From the NCBI GenBank assembly GCA_016720935.1, contig JADKJP010000007.1, forward strand, positions 372,001 through 436,000: a stretch of DNA of 64,000 bases, in the 5' to 3' direction. Below the pieces are notes generated by a model, which saw only the letters and a list, made by a program, of their open reading frames with translations, was not told where the DNA came from and did no database searches. Numbering within the stretch: the stretch's first letter is position 1; every line of letters begins with the position of its first letter. The position numbers and the translations under genes were made by a program. Below, piece by piece: positions 36,836 to 45,407 of the stretch. Origin of the DNA: Bacteroidota bacterium (GTDB lineage Bacteria; Bacteroidota; Bacteroidia; AKYH767-A; 2013-40CM-41-45).

Positions 36836-36867
36836 TAAATATAGAATTTGCTCTGAGAATTAACAAA
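36836..36867 (-). promoter_or_regulatory. Promoter for the six-gene minus-strand operon
   Basis: On the minus strand TTTG (36864-36867), a 20-base spacer and TATATTTA (36836-36843, one mismatch to TAnnTTTG). The start would be near 36829, 17 bases before the ATG at 36812. It is the mirror partner of the plus-strand promoter at 36971-37001. Confidence 0.55.
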
Positions 36868-36970
36868 AAATGTTTTAAAGGAATAGCATGTTTACCAATC
36901 TATTCACTGAACAGGATTCCAGGCTTCTTAGCGGTGAAATAACAACATTCGGAAGTGAATTTGTCTATTT

Positions 36971-37001
36971 TTTGAATTGCCGGATGTATATTCTATATTT
37001 G
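36971..37001 (+). promoter_or_regulatory. Promoter for the SprB-repeat gene
   Basis: TTTG (36971-36974), exactly 19 bases, then TATATTTG (36994-37001): a full match to the Bacteroidetes consensus. The predicted start near 37008 gives a leader of ~47 bases before the ATG at 37055. It also shows that the open frame beginning at 36977 (a TTG) cannot mark the real start. Confidence 0.65.
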
Positions 37002-37054
37002 TTTCTTCCCGATTGAAATCACTTAGAATACTTTATCCTAAACAATTAATTAAG

Positions 37055-40000
37055 ATGATTAAAACGAAACTTTTTATTCGTTGCCTTTTTATTTGTCTCA
37101 TTATAGGTGTCGCTGCAGACATTCTGACCAATAAAGCAAAGTCATATTCCGATTACACAACCGCTTTTACCCCCTTCTATAATTATACAGGTTCTCCTCA
37201 TGATGTTCAGAATTGCACTTCATGTCACACCGGAGTCGCTCCTCAGAATAATCCCGTTGTCGCAAGCATCTTCTCAAATATTCCTGCTTCAGGTTATAAT
37301 CCATTGTCTGTATACACGGTTACTGTCCGTGTAGCAAGCATAGGATACACCTCCTTTGGATTCTCACTTTGCTCTCTGGATTCCATCGACCAGTTCAAGG
37401 GTACATTGACATCAACTTCTTCGAGGACATTTGCTTCATACGGAGGTGTTGCTGGAAAATACATTACACAAACACTCACAGGACTGGTGAATACCGACTC
37501 AGCTAACTGGAGCTTTAACTGGACAGCCCCACCTGCCGGATCAGGTAGAATCACATTTTATGCAGCCATTGTTATTGGAGACGGAAATGGAAGTTCCATT
37601 CCATATTCCTCCACTTCTGACCTGACTTATCTCGCCAATTTACAAATACAGGAAAGAAGTTGCGCTCCTATTCAACCGGATCCTGTTGTTGGCCCTGTTA
37701 CCGTGTGCAGTAATTCTACCGTGACCTATTCTGTACCGGCTGTTTCAGGAGCGACAAGTTATACATGGGATCTTCCCACGGGATGGACAGGTACATCTAG
37801 CACTAATTCAATTACTGCAACGGCGAGTGGTATCGGTGGTAATGTTTCAGTATTTGCCTCAAATGCATGCGGGAATGGGGATCCCATCAGTCAGTCCATA
37901 ACCGTTGTTCCGGCAGTAACGACTAGCATTTCCGCCACGGATGCAACATGTTTCGATGCCAACAATGCGTCTGTTTCCGTAAGCCCCCTGAGTGGTACAG
38001 CTCCATTTACATACAGCTGGCAACCTGCATCCGGCTTTGGTTCGTCTGCAAATTCACTTTCACCGGGAACCTATACGGCTACAATTACTGATTTTTACGG
38101 ATGCACTGTCACCGCTTCTGCAAGCGTGACAGAACCTTCACAAATTGTAGTGACTACCTCTTCAACTCCTGCCACATGTGGAATTGCAAATGGAACAGCT
38201 ACTGCAAATTCTCAGGGTGGTACCGGGAATTATACTTATCTCTGGTCCCATGCCGGAGAAACCGATTCTACAATTTCACAATTATCGAGTGGAACTTATA
38301 CCGTGCTGGTGACAGATGATCATGGTTGCACTCAGACTGGAGCCGTCACCATCATTGCTCCAAACGCCCCTGTCATCAGCCTTGAAGCACAAAGCAATGT
38401 CACCTGTCATGGAAGTGCAAATGGTAGCACATCAGTCACGGTTACAGATGGAACTTTGCCTTATTCTTATAGCTGGACTCCAAATGTGAGTAACACAGAT
38501 TCCGCGTACAATCTTGCCCCCGCAAATTACACCATTATTGTCACTGACGATCTGGGCTGTTCAACCTCCTATTCCACACTTATAACCGAACCCGATCTTC
38601 TCGGTTCAGCAATCACATCTTCTCCAATACACTGCAATGGAGATGCAGACGGAGCTCTGGATGTTAGCATAACCGGCGGTATATCACCTTACACATTTTC
38701 ATGGAACACAAATCCGGTCCAAAACACTTCAACGGCCACCGGTCTCGCAGCAGGAACATACACTGTGACATTCACAGATAACAACGGTTGCTCAGGCACG
38801 AATTCAGGAACTGTTAACGAACCTGCCCCTTTGACCACAATGGTCACCCAACATTTTGTTTATTGTTATAATGGAACCATTGGTTCCCTTGCAAAAGTAT
38901 GGGTTTCGGGTGGTACTGGTAATTACTCCTATCTCTGGAATACAGGTCAAACAACTGATTCAATTGCAAACATTCCTGCAGGGAATTATTCTGTGACTAT
39001 CACGGATCAAAATGGATGCACTATGGTGCAGCCATTTACGATCCTACAACCTGATTCGATTCATGCTAGTGACATTTCTACAGATCTTCATTGCTACAAC
39101 GATCACAGCGGTATCGCTTCTGTTACAGTAACCGGAGGCAGTGCTCCGTATACATATTACTGGCCCAATGATACTTCCAATCATTCTGCCTCATTCACCG
39201 GACTGGCGGCAGGAAATTATCAGGTTTATATCAGCGATTTTTACGGTTGTTACAAAATCAAAACACTGGTTGTCCATCAACCCGCACAACTAGTCAGTCA
39301 GGCTTTTACAGATAGTTCAGTTTGCAGACCAGATACAATCCATCTTGGAGGGATTCCGACTGCCACCGGTGGTACTTCTCCTTATTCGTACCTATGGTCT
39401 CCTTCAAGATATCTTGACAACCCTGCATCGCCAAACCCATTTTGTATCCCTGACAGTTCCACAACTTATACACTTTCCATCACCGATGCTAACAATTGTA
39501 CTTCTTCTTCTACAGTAGATATTACGGTATTTCAACACGACCCATTATATATAACCGAAGGAAATGACACCATGCTCTGGACCCTTGGGGGATTCGATAG
39601 TTATCAATGGTATCTGGATGGTTCAGTACTTCAAAATGCAACTCATTCTTATCTTGCAACACACGCGAATGGAAACTACACCATTGAAGTTGTAGATACC
39701 AACGGATGCCGATTCATGTCGGAAATTTATTCTTTTGAAGTATCCATGCAGGATATTCTCAACAGACTCGATCTGATGATTTATCCTAATCCAGTAAGTA
39801 CTTCTCTGAATCTGAAATTGCCCTTAGAAATGATGCAAGGAAATTATATGATTATGGATGGCACAGGGCGCCTGGTCTTAAAAGGACTTATAAATGATCT
39901 GATTTCAAAAATTGATATATCGCAACTTGGTTCAGGTATGTATACATTGATCATAGAGAAAAACGATTTCTTGAAAAAGTTACAATTCACGAAAGAGTAG
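37055..40000 (+). CDS. T9SS-exported SprB-repeat protein with a CxxCH-bearing N-terminal domain
   Basis: 981 residues from the ATG at 37055 (MIKTKLFIRCLFICLII, signal peptide). The N-terminal domain (~45-215) starts with CTSCH at 54-58, a c-type haem-like motif, and resembles the reelin-like 'choice-of-anchor V' domain. A PKD-like/Ig segment follows (~220-300). Next come six SprB repeats (~300-690), each with a TCxGxxNG-type start, (S/T)Y.W in the middle and 'G(T/N)Y.V...D..GC'. A seventh divergent PKD-like unit and a T9SS type A sorting domain (LMIYPNPVSTSLNLKL, ending KLQFTKE) complete it. SprB-type proteins are mobile surface adhesins in gliding species. It is transcribed alone and ends in a bidirectional terminator. 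Confidence 0.87.
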   Translation: MIKTKLFIRCLFICLIIGVAADILTNKAKSYSDYTTAFTPFYNYTGSPHDVQNCTSCHTGVAPQNNPVVASIFSNIPASGYNPLSVYTVTVRVASIGYTSFGFSLCSLDSIDQFKGTLTSTSSRTFASYGGVAGKYITQTLTGLVNTDSANWSFNWTAPPAGSGRITFYAAIVIGDGNGSSIPYSSTSDLTYLANLQIQERSCAPIQPDPVVGPVTVCSNSTVTYSVPAVSGATSYTWDLPTGWTGTSSTNSITATASGIGGNVSVFASNACGNGDPISQSITVVPAVTTSISATDATCFDANNASVSVSPLSGTAPFTYSWQPASGFGSSANSLSPGTYTATITDFYGCTVTASASVTEPSQIVVTTSSTPATCGIANGTATANSQGGTGNYTYLWSHAGETDSTISQLSSGTYTVLVTDDHGCTQTGAVTIIAPNAPVISLEAQSNVTCHGSANGSTSVTVTDGTLPYSYSWTPNVSNTDSAYNLAPANYTIIVTDDLGCSTSYSTLITEPDLLGSAITSSPIHCNGDADGALDVSITGGISPYTFSWNTNPVQNTSTATGLAAGTYTVTFTDNNGCSGTNSGTVNEPAPLTTMVTQHFVYCYNGTIGSLAKVWVSGGTGNYSYLWNTGQTTDSIANIPAGNYSVTITDQNGCTMVQPFTILQPDSIHASDISTDLHCYNDHSGIASVTVTGGSAPYTYYWPNDTSNHSASFTGLAAGNYQVYISDFYGCYKIKTLVVHQPAQLVSQAFTDSSVCRPDTIHLGGIPTATGGTSPYSYLWSPSRYLDNPASPNPFCIPDSSTTYTLSITDANNCTSSSTVDITVFQHDPLYITEGNDTMLWTLGGFDSYQWYLDGSVLQNATHSYLATHANGNYTIEVVDTNGCRFMSEIYSFEVSMQDILNRLDLMIYPNPVSTSLNLKLPLEMMQGNYMIMDGTGRLVLKGLINDLISKIDISQLGSGMYTLIIEKNDFLKKLQFTKE

Positions 40001-40003
40001 CAC

Positions 40004-40041
40004 AAAAAAAAACGGATCACAAAATGTGATCCGTTTTTTTT
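40004..40041. terminator. Bidirectional terminator between the SprB gene and lpxD
   Basis: CGGATCAC (40013-40020) pairs with GTGATCCG (40026-40033) around AAAAT, flanked by a 9-base A-run and an 8-base T-run. It can stop transcription in both directions between these convergent genes. Confidence 0.85.
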
Positions 40042-40070
40042 GAATAACTAATGATGATTTTTTTTAGAGA

Positions 40071-41114
40071 TTAAGAAGGAATTTGTTTTAAATCAGTAAT
40101 CATTTGCTCGAGTTCCTTAATCTTTTTTTCCAACTGCGGTAATTTTCTGAAAACAACATAGGTTCGTTTGTAATCGCCAATGTTAAAGGCAGGTGATCCC
40201 TGTACAATTTCTCCTTCAGTTGTTATACTTGAACCTATACCGGATTGAGCAGCAATTTTAACTTTATCAGCAATGGTGATATGGCCTACAATTCCTACCT
40301 GTCCGCCAATCATACAATCCTTCCCGATTTTTGTTGAACCAGCTACGCCTGTCTGCGCAGCGATCACTGTGTTTTCTCCTATTTCAACATTGTGGGCAAT
40401 CTGAATGAGATTATCCAGTTTTACTCCTTTTCGGATAATCGTGGAACCCAATGTTGCACGATCGATTGCTGTATTGGCACCGATTTCAACATAATCTTCA
40501 ATGATTACATTACCGATCTGAGCGACTTTGTTGTATTGATTTTCACTGTTCGGAGTAAATCCAAATCCATCCGCACCGATCACGGTACCCGTATGGAGCG
40601 TACAGTCTTTTCCGATAACACAATCCGAGTACACCTTGGCACCGGCAAATAATGTAGTGTTATCTCCGATACTCACATTGTCCCCGACAAAAGCCTGTGG
40701 GTAAATCTTAACGTTATTTCCAATCTTAGCATTTTGCCCGATGTATGCAAATGCCCCAACATAACAATTCTCCCCCATTTGTGCATTCGTGGCAATATAG
40801 CTTGGTTGCTCTATACCCTTCTTATCCCGCTGAATCTGATTATATATTTCCAAAAGCTTGACAAAACTCTGGTAAGCATTCTCAACCCTGATCAATGTAG
40901 CTTTTACCGGATGCTCAGGAACAAAATCAGCATTAACAATAACCGCAGAAGCGTTCGTTGAATAGATGAATTGAGCATATTTTGGATTCGCCAGAAAGCT
41001 TAATGATCCCGGGGTTCCTTCTTCAATTTTACTTAAACGGTCGACCTTTACTCCCGCGTCTCCTTCGACAACTCCTTGAAGGAGATCACTGACTTGTCTG
41101 GCTGTAAATTCCAT
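40071..41114 (-). CDS. lpxD: UDP-3-O-(3-hydroxymyristoyl)glucosamine N-acyltransferase
   Basis: A 347-residue trimeric acyltransferase, third step of lipid A synthesis, acting on the LpxC product. The N-terminal uridine-binding domain (~1-100, LSFLANPKYAQFIYSTNASA) is followed by left-handed beta-helix hexapeptide repeats (~105-300). The catalytic histidine lies in LIQIAHNVEIGENTVIAAQ, and GADGFGFTPN precedes it. A C-terminal coiled helix (RKLPQLEKKIKELEQMI) completes it. In most Bacteroidetes it lies directly upstream of lpxC-fabZ and lpxA; here those are 20 kb away on the same strand with unrelated genes between. Confidence 0.96.
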   Translation of the reverse strand: MEFTARQVSDLLQGVVEGDAGVKVDRLSKIEEGTPGSLSFLANPKYAQFIYSTNASAVIVNADFVPEHPVKATLIRVENAYQSFVKLLEIYNQIQRDKKGIEQPSYIATNAQMGENCYVGAFAYIGQNAKIGNNVKIYPQAFVGDNVSIGDNTTLFAGAKVYSDCVIGKDCTLHTGTVIGADGFGFTPNSENQYNKVAQIGNVIIEDYVEIGANTAIDRATLGSTIIRKGVKLDNLIQIAHNVEIGENTVIAAQTGVAGSTKIGKDCMIGGQVGIVGHITIADKVKIAAQSGIGSSITTEGEIVQGSPAFNIGDYKRTYVVFRKLPQLEKKIKELEQMITDLKQIPS

Positions 41115-41312
41115 CGATTTTAAATGAGGCTCTAAGGTAAGATTTTTTATATATAGCAGTCAACTGAAAGCTGCTATTCCTTTGAAATAACGCAATTTAG
41201 GCCCATTTATTTTAAGACTTGCTTAATTACGGGAAGATTACAAATCCATGATTTTACAGAATGAAGCCGAGCCAATAAATTTCAGTATAACCTCCCTTTT
41301 TTTGTGAAAAGC

Positions 41313-42020
41313 TCAGGACATTTCCCGATTGGAATTTACAAATCCGGATAAAACAGAAGCTAATAGAGAGACCGAAACCTGTTCAATTGGATGAGGTGTA
41401 TCCGGAAGTAATCTGAAAGTAGCGTCAGGGAAGATTTTCATAAAAGCCAATGTTTCATCCATATTGACCATATTGTCCTTTTCACCCAGACAACAAAGTA
41501 CCGGCAAGTCTGAAGAGGAAATATCCCCTATTCGTAACGCTGGATTATCACCCAGCGAAAGCATCAGGTCGGCAGTTTTTTTCAAGACCATTTTCCAATT
41601 TGAAGAACCGTGTCTTTTCATCAGATCCGCTGCAAAAACCGGAACCTTTTCCAGAATCTTCTCTGCATTCATCCTGGAACTTTCCTTTCTGGCAGATTCA
41701 GGAGTCCAGTCAAATTTTGTTCCCAGGGTAATGATGCCTCTAAATAAATCCGGTCTTTTCATTGACAAGGACAATGCAACATATCCACCCATACTGTAAC
41801 CAAACACATAAACAGGCGAATCGAACCTTGAACACAAACGCTCAAGGTGATCCGCAAAATAGTCAATGCTCCATGAAATTCCCTGATCAGGTGTTTTTCC
41901 ATGACCGGTAAATTCCACAATCATAGGGTGAAGATCTTTCAAAGCCACTGAAAGGTCTTTCAATTGCTCAGCACTTCCGAGCGCACCATGAAGAAGCAAA
42001 ATCCCGGGTTGATTAGTCAT
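41313..42020 (-). CDS. Alpha/beta hydrolase
   Basis: The ATG at 42018-42020 (MTNQPGILLLHG) gives 235 residues; the upstream extension overlaps the HD gene. The oxyanion segment is LLLHGALGS, the nucleophile elbow GYSMGGY, the acid GEKDNMV and the catalytic histidine DTPHPIEQV. These fit a BioH/MenH-type serine hydrolase, but the substrate cannot be inferred. It lies 13 bases after the HD hydrolase gene and 198 bases before lpxD, all on the minus strand. Confidence 0.85.
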   Translation of the reverse strand: MTNQPGILLLHGALGSAEQLKDLSVALKDLHPMIVEFTGHGKTPDQGISWSIDYFADHLERLCSRFDSPVYVFGYSMGGYVALSLSMKRPDLFRGIITLGTKFDWTPESARKESSRMNAEKILEKVPVFAADLMKRHGSSNWKMVLKKTADLMLSLGDNPALRIGDISSSDLPVLCCLGEKDNMVNMDETLAFMKIFPDATFRLLPDTPHPIEQVSVSLLASVLSGFVNSNREMS

Positions 42021-42033
42021 GAAAAAAAACAAA

Positions 42034-43284
42034 TTATTTCGGAAAAGAAATATAATACTTTTCAATCGGACCGCTGATTGATTTTATATTCAAAGTATCC
42101 GCCGCATCTGCAATATCCAAAACATCTCCGTTCTTCAGGAGAATATTGATTTTGTCACTTCGGGTATCATATGCATTGTTCACAAGAGCACCATGTACAA
42201 CAAAATAACTCACTTCATCGGGATTCAGGCGATACATATCTGCAACCTGTGCTTTTTTATCAATGATAAATGAATCTGAGAATTTTTCCTTCTGCAGGAC
42301 TATTTTAAAAAGCTGCCTGTTCATCATTCTCCTGCACAACTCTGAGAGAATCGGGTCAGAATGTTTACTCCATTGTTTCACGGCTGTAGTGATATCACTG
42401 TCGTCCAGCTCTGAAAATGTACCCAGCAGCGACGGATCATTCAGAAAATCTTCGCGTGTATAAACTCTCTCCAGAAAACATGCCAACGCAGGTGTAGCGA
42501 ATAAATCTATCCCGTCCCGTCTAAGATCCTTGGCCCGGCGCAGGATATTGATGAGCAATTGCTCGGCGCAAACAACAGTTTTGTGGAGGTACACCTGCCA
42601 GTACATCAATCGCCTTGCGACTATAAATTTCTCTATTGAATAGATTCCTTTTTCTTCAATGGCAAGCTGATCATTACATACTTCAAGCATTTTAATAATG
42701 CGATCGTGACTAATCACTCCTTCTGAAACTCCGGTAAAAAAACTATCCCTAGTCAGATAGTCAAGTCGGTCAACATCCAACTGACTGCTCACCAATTGAT
42801 GTAAAAAACGTTTGGGATATCGGTCTCTGAAAATCTCAATGGCAAGGGAGAGCTCCCCATTGAAATCTTTGTTTAAAGCATCCATGAAGAGCGCTGAAAT
42901 TTCTTCATGCTTAATGCCCGGAACAATGCTGTCTTCCAGAGCATGTGAAAAAGGTCCGTGACCAATATCGTGTAACAGAATGGCAATGGTGACTGCCTCC
43001 GCTTCCGCCGGAGTAATTTCATGCCCTTTGGAACGAAGAATTTCGATAGCTTCTCCCATCAGGTACATGGCACCCAGAGCATGATGAAAACGGGTATGAT
43101 GCGCACCGGGATAGACCAGATGTGTCATTCCGAGCTGGCGTATCCTTCTCAACCGCTGAAATGAAGGATGCTCAATGAGACGAAAAACACTCTCAAAGGG
43201 TATTTGAATAAACCCGTAAATAGGGTCATTCACAATCTTTAAGTGGGCTGATTTCACAAGTGTATTGTTTCTGAACTTTTGCAA
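42034..43284 (-). CDS. HD-domain phosphohydrolase
   Basis: A ~416-residue HD-superfamily protein (metal-dependent phosphohydrolase, dGTPase/SAMHD1-like). The N-terminal motif PIYGFIQIPFESVFRLIEHP and the HD motif LLHDIGHGPFSHALE are clear. HHTRFHHALGAMYL supplies the upstream metal histidine, and LDVDRLDYLTRDSF lies downstream. Start choice is uncertain: the frame opens with a TTG at 43282-43284 and a GTG at 43257 (VKSAHLKIVNDP) is a good alternative. The HD gene upstream of lpxD is a conserved arrangement in Bacteroidetes. It is divergent from porX. Confidence 0.9.
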   Translation of the reverse strand: MQKFRNNTLVKSAHLKIVNDPIYGFIQIPFESVFRLIEHPSFQRLRRIRQLGMTHLVYPGAHHTRFHHALGAMYLMGEAIEILRSKGHEITPAEAEAVTIAILLHDIGHGPFSHALEDSIVPGIKHEEISALFMDALNKDFNGELSLAIEIFRDRYPKRFLHQLVSSQLDVDRLDYLTRDSFFTGVSEGVISHDRIIKMLEVCNDQLAIEEKGIYSIEKFIVARRLMYWQVYLHKTVVCAEQLLINILRRAKDLRRDGIDLFATPALACFLERVYTREDFLNDPSLLGTFSELDDSDITTAVKQWSKHSDPILSELCRRMMNRQLFKIVLQKEKFSDSFIIDKKAQVADMYRLNPDEVSYFVVHGALVNNAYDTRSDKINILLKNGDVLDIADAADTLNIKSISGPIEKYYISFPK

Positions 43285-43446
43285 ATATCCGTATTCAATT
43301 TGATTTTACACCATGAATGTGAACCTATTCCGCATTTCTCTCAATAAAAAAGCCGCCTGGACGTTACAAAGAGGAATGCAGGATGGATTGCTTACAATCA
43401 TCGTTAAAAACATTTAAACACAACTCATGAATCGACACAACTTTGC

Positions 43447-43454
43447 TACCTTTG
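43447..43454 (+). promoter_or_regulatory. Possible -7 element for porX
   Basis: TACCTTTG matches TAnnTTTG and lies 36 bases before the porX ATG at 43490. I see no good TTTG 19 bases upstream, so the match is partial. It supports the short start, because the longer frame would begin upstream of the promoter. Confidence 0.4.
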
Positions 43455-43489
43455 AAGGCCGCAACACGGCAATTATTTCCACCGAAATT

Positions 43490-45046
43490 ATGGACACAAT
43501 TAAAATACTTTGGGCCGACGACGAAATAGATTTATTGAAACCCCACCTGCTTTTCTTACAGGAAAAAGGATACGATGTTACTACATCAACCAATGGAGGT
43601 GATGCATTTGAACAATTCAAGAAACAGAATTTCGATATCATTTTCCTGGATGAAAATATGCCTGGATTATCCGGTCTCGAAACACTTACCCGCATGAAAA
43701 ATCTGAAGCCGGAAATTCCGGTGATCATGATTACAAAAAGCGAAGAAGAAAGTATCATGGAAGAGGCAATCGGAAGTAAGATTGCAGACTTCCTGATCAA
43801 ACCGGTAAATCCTAATCAGATTCTCCTGTCACTAAAAAAGAACCTTGAGAACAAGCGACTGATCAGTGAAAAAACAGCCTCCGCTTATCAACAGGAGTTC
43901 CGCAACATTGGAATGACACTCAGTGATAAGCTGACCTGGAAAGAATGGGTAGATGTTTATCGTCGACTTGTTTATTGGGAACTGGAATTACAGAAATCGG
44001 CTGATGACAGCATGTATGAGATTCTGACAACTCAAAAAAGCGAAGCCAACAAACTCTTCTCAAAATTTATTGAAAATAATTATTTGTCATGGTTGAAAAA
44101 TCAGGATAAAGACATTCCGGTTCTTTCAAACCAGCTGATGAAAAAGAAAATTCTTCCGGCTGTGGATGAAAGTCCGGATCCGGTATTCATGATTCTGATT
44201 GATAACCTGCGATACGATCAATGGAAGATCCTACAACCTCTCTTGTCGGAATACTTCAGAATCCAGGAAGATGATCTCTACTTCAGTATTCTGCCTACAG
44301 CGACTCAATATGCACGGAATGCAATATTCGCAGGGCTCATGCCTTCGGAGATCGAAGCACGTTTCCCGAATCTCTGGTTGAATGATGAAGATGAGGGTGG
44401 AAAAAACAAACACGAACAGGATTTCCTTGCCGATACCATCAAGCGTTTTCGCAAGGAGTACAAATTCTCCTATACGAAAGTCACCAACCACCAGGAAGGA
44501 AAAGATCTTATTGAGAACGTTCCGAATCTTCTGCAAAACAAATTCAATGTGATCGTCTATAATTTCGTGGACATGCTTTCACACGCACGTACAGAAATGG
44601 AGATGATCCGTGAGTTGGCCGAAGACGAAGCAGCTTACCGCTCCATTACACTTTCCTGGTTTGAACACTCCCCGCTTTTTGAAGCTATCAAAAGAATGGC
44701 CGAGAAAAAAATTCGTTTGATCATCACAACGGATCACGGTACCATCCGTGTAAAAGAACCAACAAAAATTGTCGGAGACAAAACAGTGAACACAAATCTG
44801 CGCTACAAGCAGGGAAGAAATCTCAACTACGACAAACGTGAGGTGTTCGAAGTGAAAAACCCTGCAGATGCCATGCTTCCCCGCCAGCATCTGTCCCAGG
44901 CATTTGTGTTTGCAAAACAGGATAACTTCTTCGCATACCCGAATAATTACAATTATTACGTCACCTATTATAAGAACACCCTGCAACATGGTGGAATCTC
45001 ATTGGAAGAAATGATTATTCCATATGCAGTTCTGACAACAAAATAA
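43490..45046 (+). CDS. porX: T9SS regulator PorX (response regulator with PglZ/phosphatase domain)
   Basis: The ATG at 43490 gives 518 residues; the frame is open 21 codons further upstream, but MDTIKILWADDE is the family start. Receiver domain ~1-120: acidic pair DD at 10-11, phospho-acceptor D54 in IIFLDENMPG, and K near MITKSEEE. A helical linker follows, then a PglZ domain of the alkaline phosphatase superfamily (~210-518) with LIDNLRYDQW, LPTATQYARNAIFAG (nucleophile region), FVDMLSHAR and IITTDHGT. PorX works with the sensor PorY and sigma factor SigP to control T9SS genes in Porphyromonas. It ends in a strong terminator. Confidence 0.95.
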   Translation: MDTIKILWADDEIDLLKPHLLFLQEKGYDVTTSTNGGDAFEQFKKQNFDIIFLDENMPGLSGLETLTRMKNLKPEIPVIMITKSEEESIMEEAIGSKIADFLIKPVNPNQILLSLKKNLENKRLISEKTASAYQQEFRNIGMTLSDKLTWKEWVDVYRRLVYWELELQKSADDSMYEILTTQKSEANKLFSKFIENNYLSWLKNQDKDIPVLSNQLMKKKILPAVDESPDPVFMILIDNLRYDQWKILQPLLSEYFRIQEDDLYFSILPTATQYARNAIFAGLMPSEIEARFPNLWLNDEDEGGKNKHEQDFLADTIKRFRKEYKFSYTKVTNHQEGKDLIENVPNLLQNKFNVIVYNFVDMLSHARTEMEMIRELAEDEAAYRSITLSWFEHSPLFEAIKRMAEKKIRLIITTDHGTIRVKEPTKIVGDKTVNTNLRYKQGRNLNYDKREVFEVKNPADAMLPRQHLSQAFVFAKQDNFFAYPNNYNYYVTYYKNTLQHGGISLEEMIIPYAVLTTK

Positions 45047-45114
45047 TTGATGAACGCAAGGTGAAGAAATATAATCGTGGATGGATTTTTCCCCGGTTAT
45101 GAAGACATCAATGA

Positions 45115-45146
45115 AAAGACCCCGAAATTTAGATTTCGGGGTCTTT
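45115..45146. terminator. porX terminator
   Basis: A 14-bp perfect stem, AAAGACCCCGAAAT (45115-45128) with ATTTCGGGGTCTTT (45133-45146), loop TTAG, followed by G and a short T-run. It lies between porX and the tRNA-Gly on the opposite strand and may serve both. Confidence 0.85.
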
Positions 45147-45172
45147 GTTTTCAGTACTTTAGCCCTAATTTG

Positions 45173-45245
45173 AGCGGCAAACGGGAATCGAACCCGCGAC
45201 CTTCAGTTTGGGAAACTGATGCTCTACCAACTGAGCTATTGCCGC
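45173..45245 (-). tRNA. tRNA-Gly(CCC)
   Basis: 73 nt. The acceptor stem is GCGGCAA/TTGCCGC, the D arm AGCTCAGTTGGTAGAGC, the anticodon arm TCAGT-TTCCCAA-ACTGA with anticodon CCC, and the T arm CGGGTTCGATTCCCG. The discriminator is U, and no CCA is encoded, so the 3' end must be added by the CCA enzyme. It reads GGG glycine codons. It stands alone, facing porX. Confidence 0.95.
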
Positions 45246-45370
45246 TTTTCACTCAATTTCACCTTAAAATTACATATTCCAATTTCATTCTGCCTTCATA
45301 GCATCCTGCTAATTTTGGCAAAAATCTTGTTAGAGAAGGTGTCAAATAGAAGCTTATTCAAATGAATGGC

Positions 45371-45378
45371 TATTTTTG
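45371..45378 (+). promoter_or_regulatory. Possible -7 element for the DUF1573 genes
   Basis: TATTTTTG, 30 bases before the ATG at 45408, fits TAnnTTTG and the usual leader length. The -33 region lacks a clear TTTG. Confidence 0.4.
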
Positions 45379-45407
45379 TAATCTTAAATAAAAACACTCT
45401 CAAAATT

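Noticed and set aside
37900..39530. Periodic repeats that might be a CRISPR array or DNA satellite
   Set aside because: Period is ~200 bases, repeats are conserved only at protein level, and they translate to SprB repeats in one frame.
45173..45245. tRNA-Gly as attachment site of a mobile element
   Set aside because: No integrase and no repeated tRNA 3' end found nearby; the accessory block is at 19.6-40 kb, not adjacent to it.
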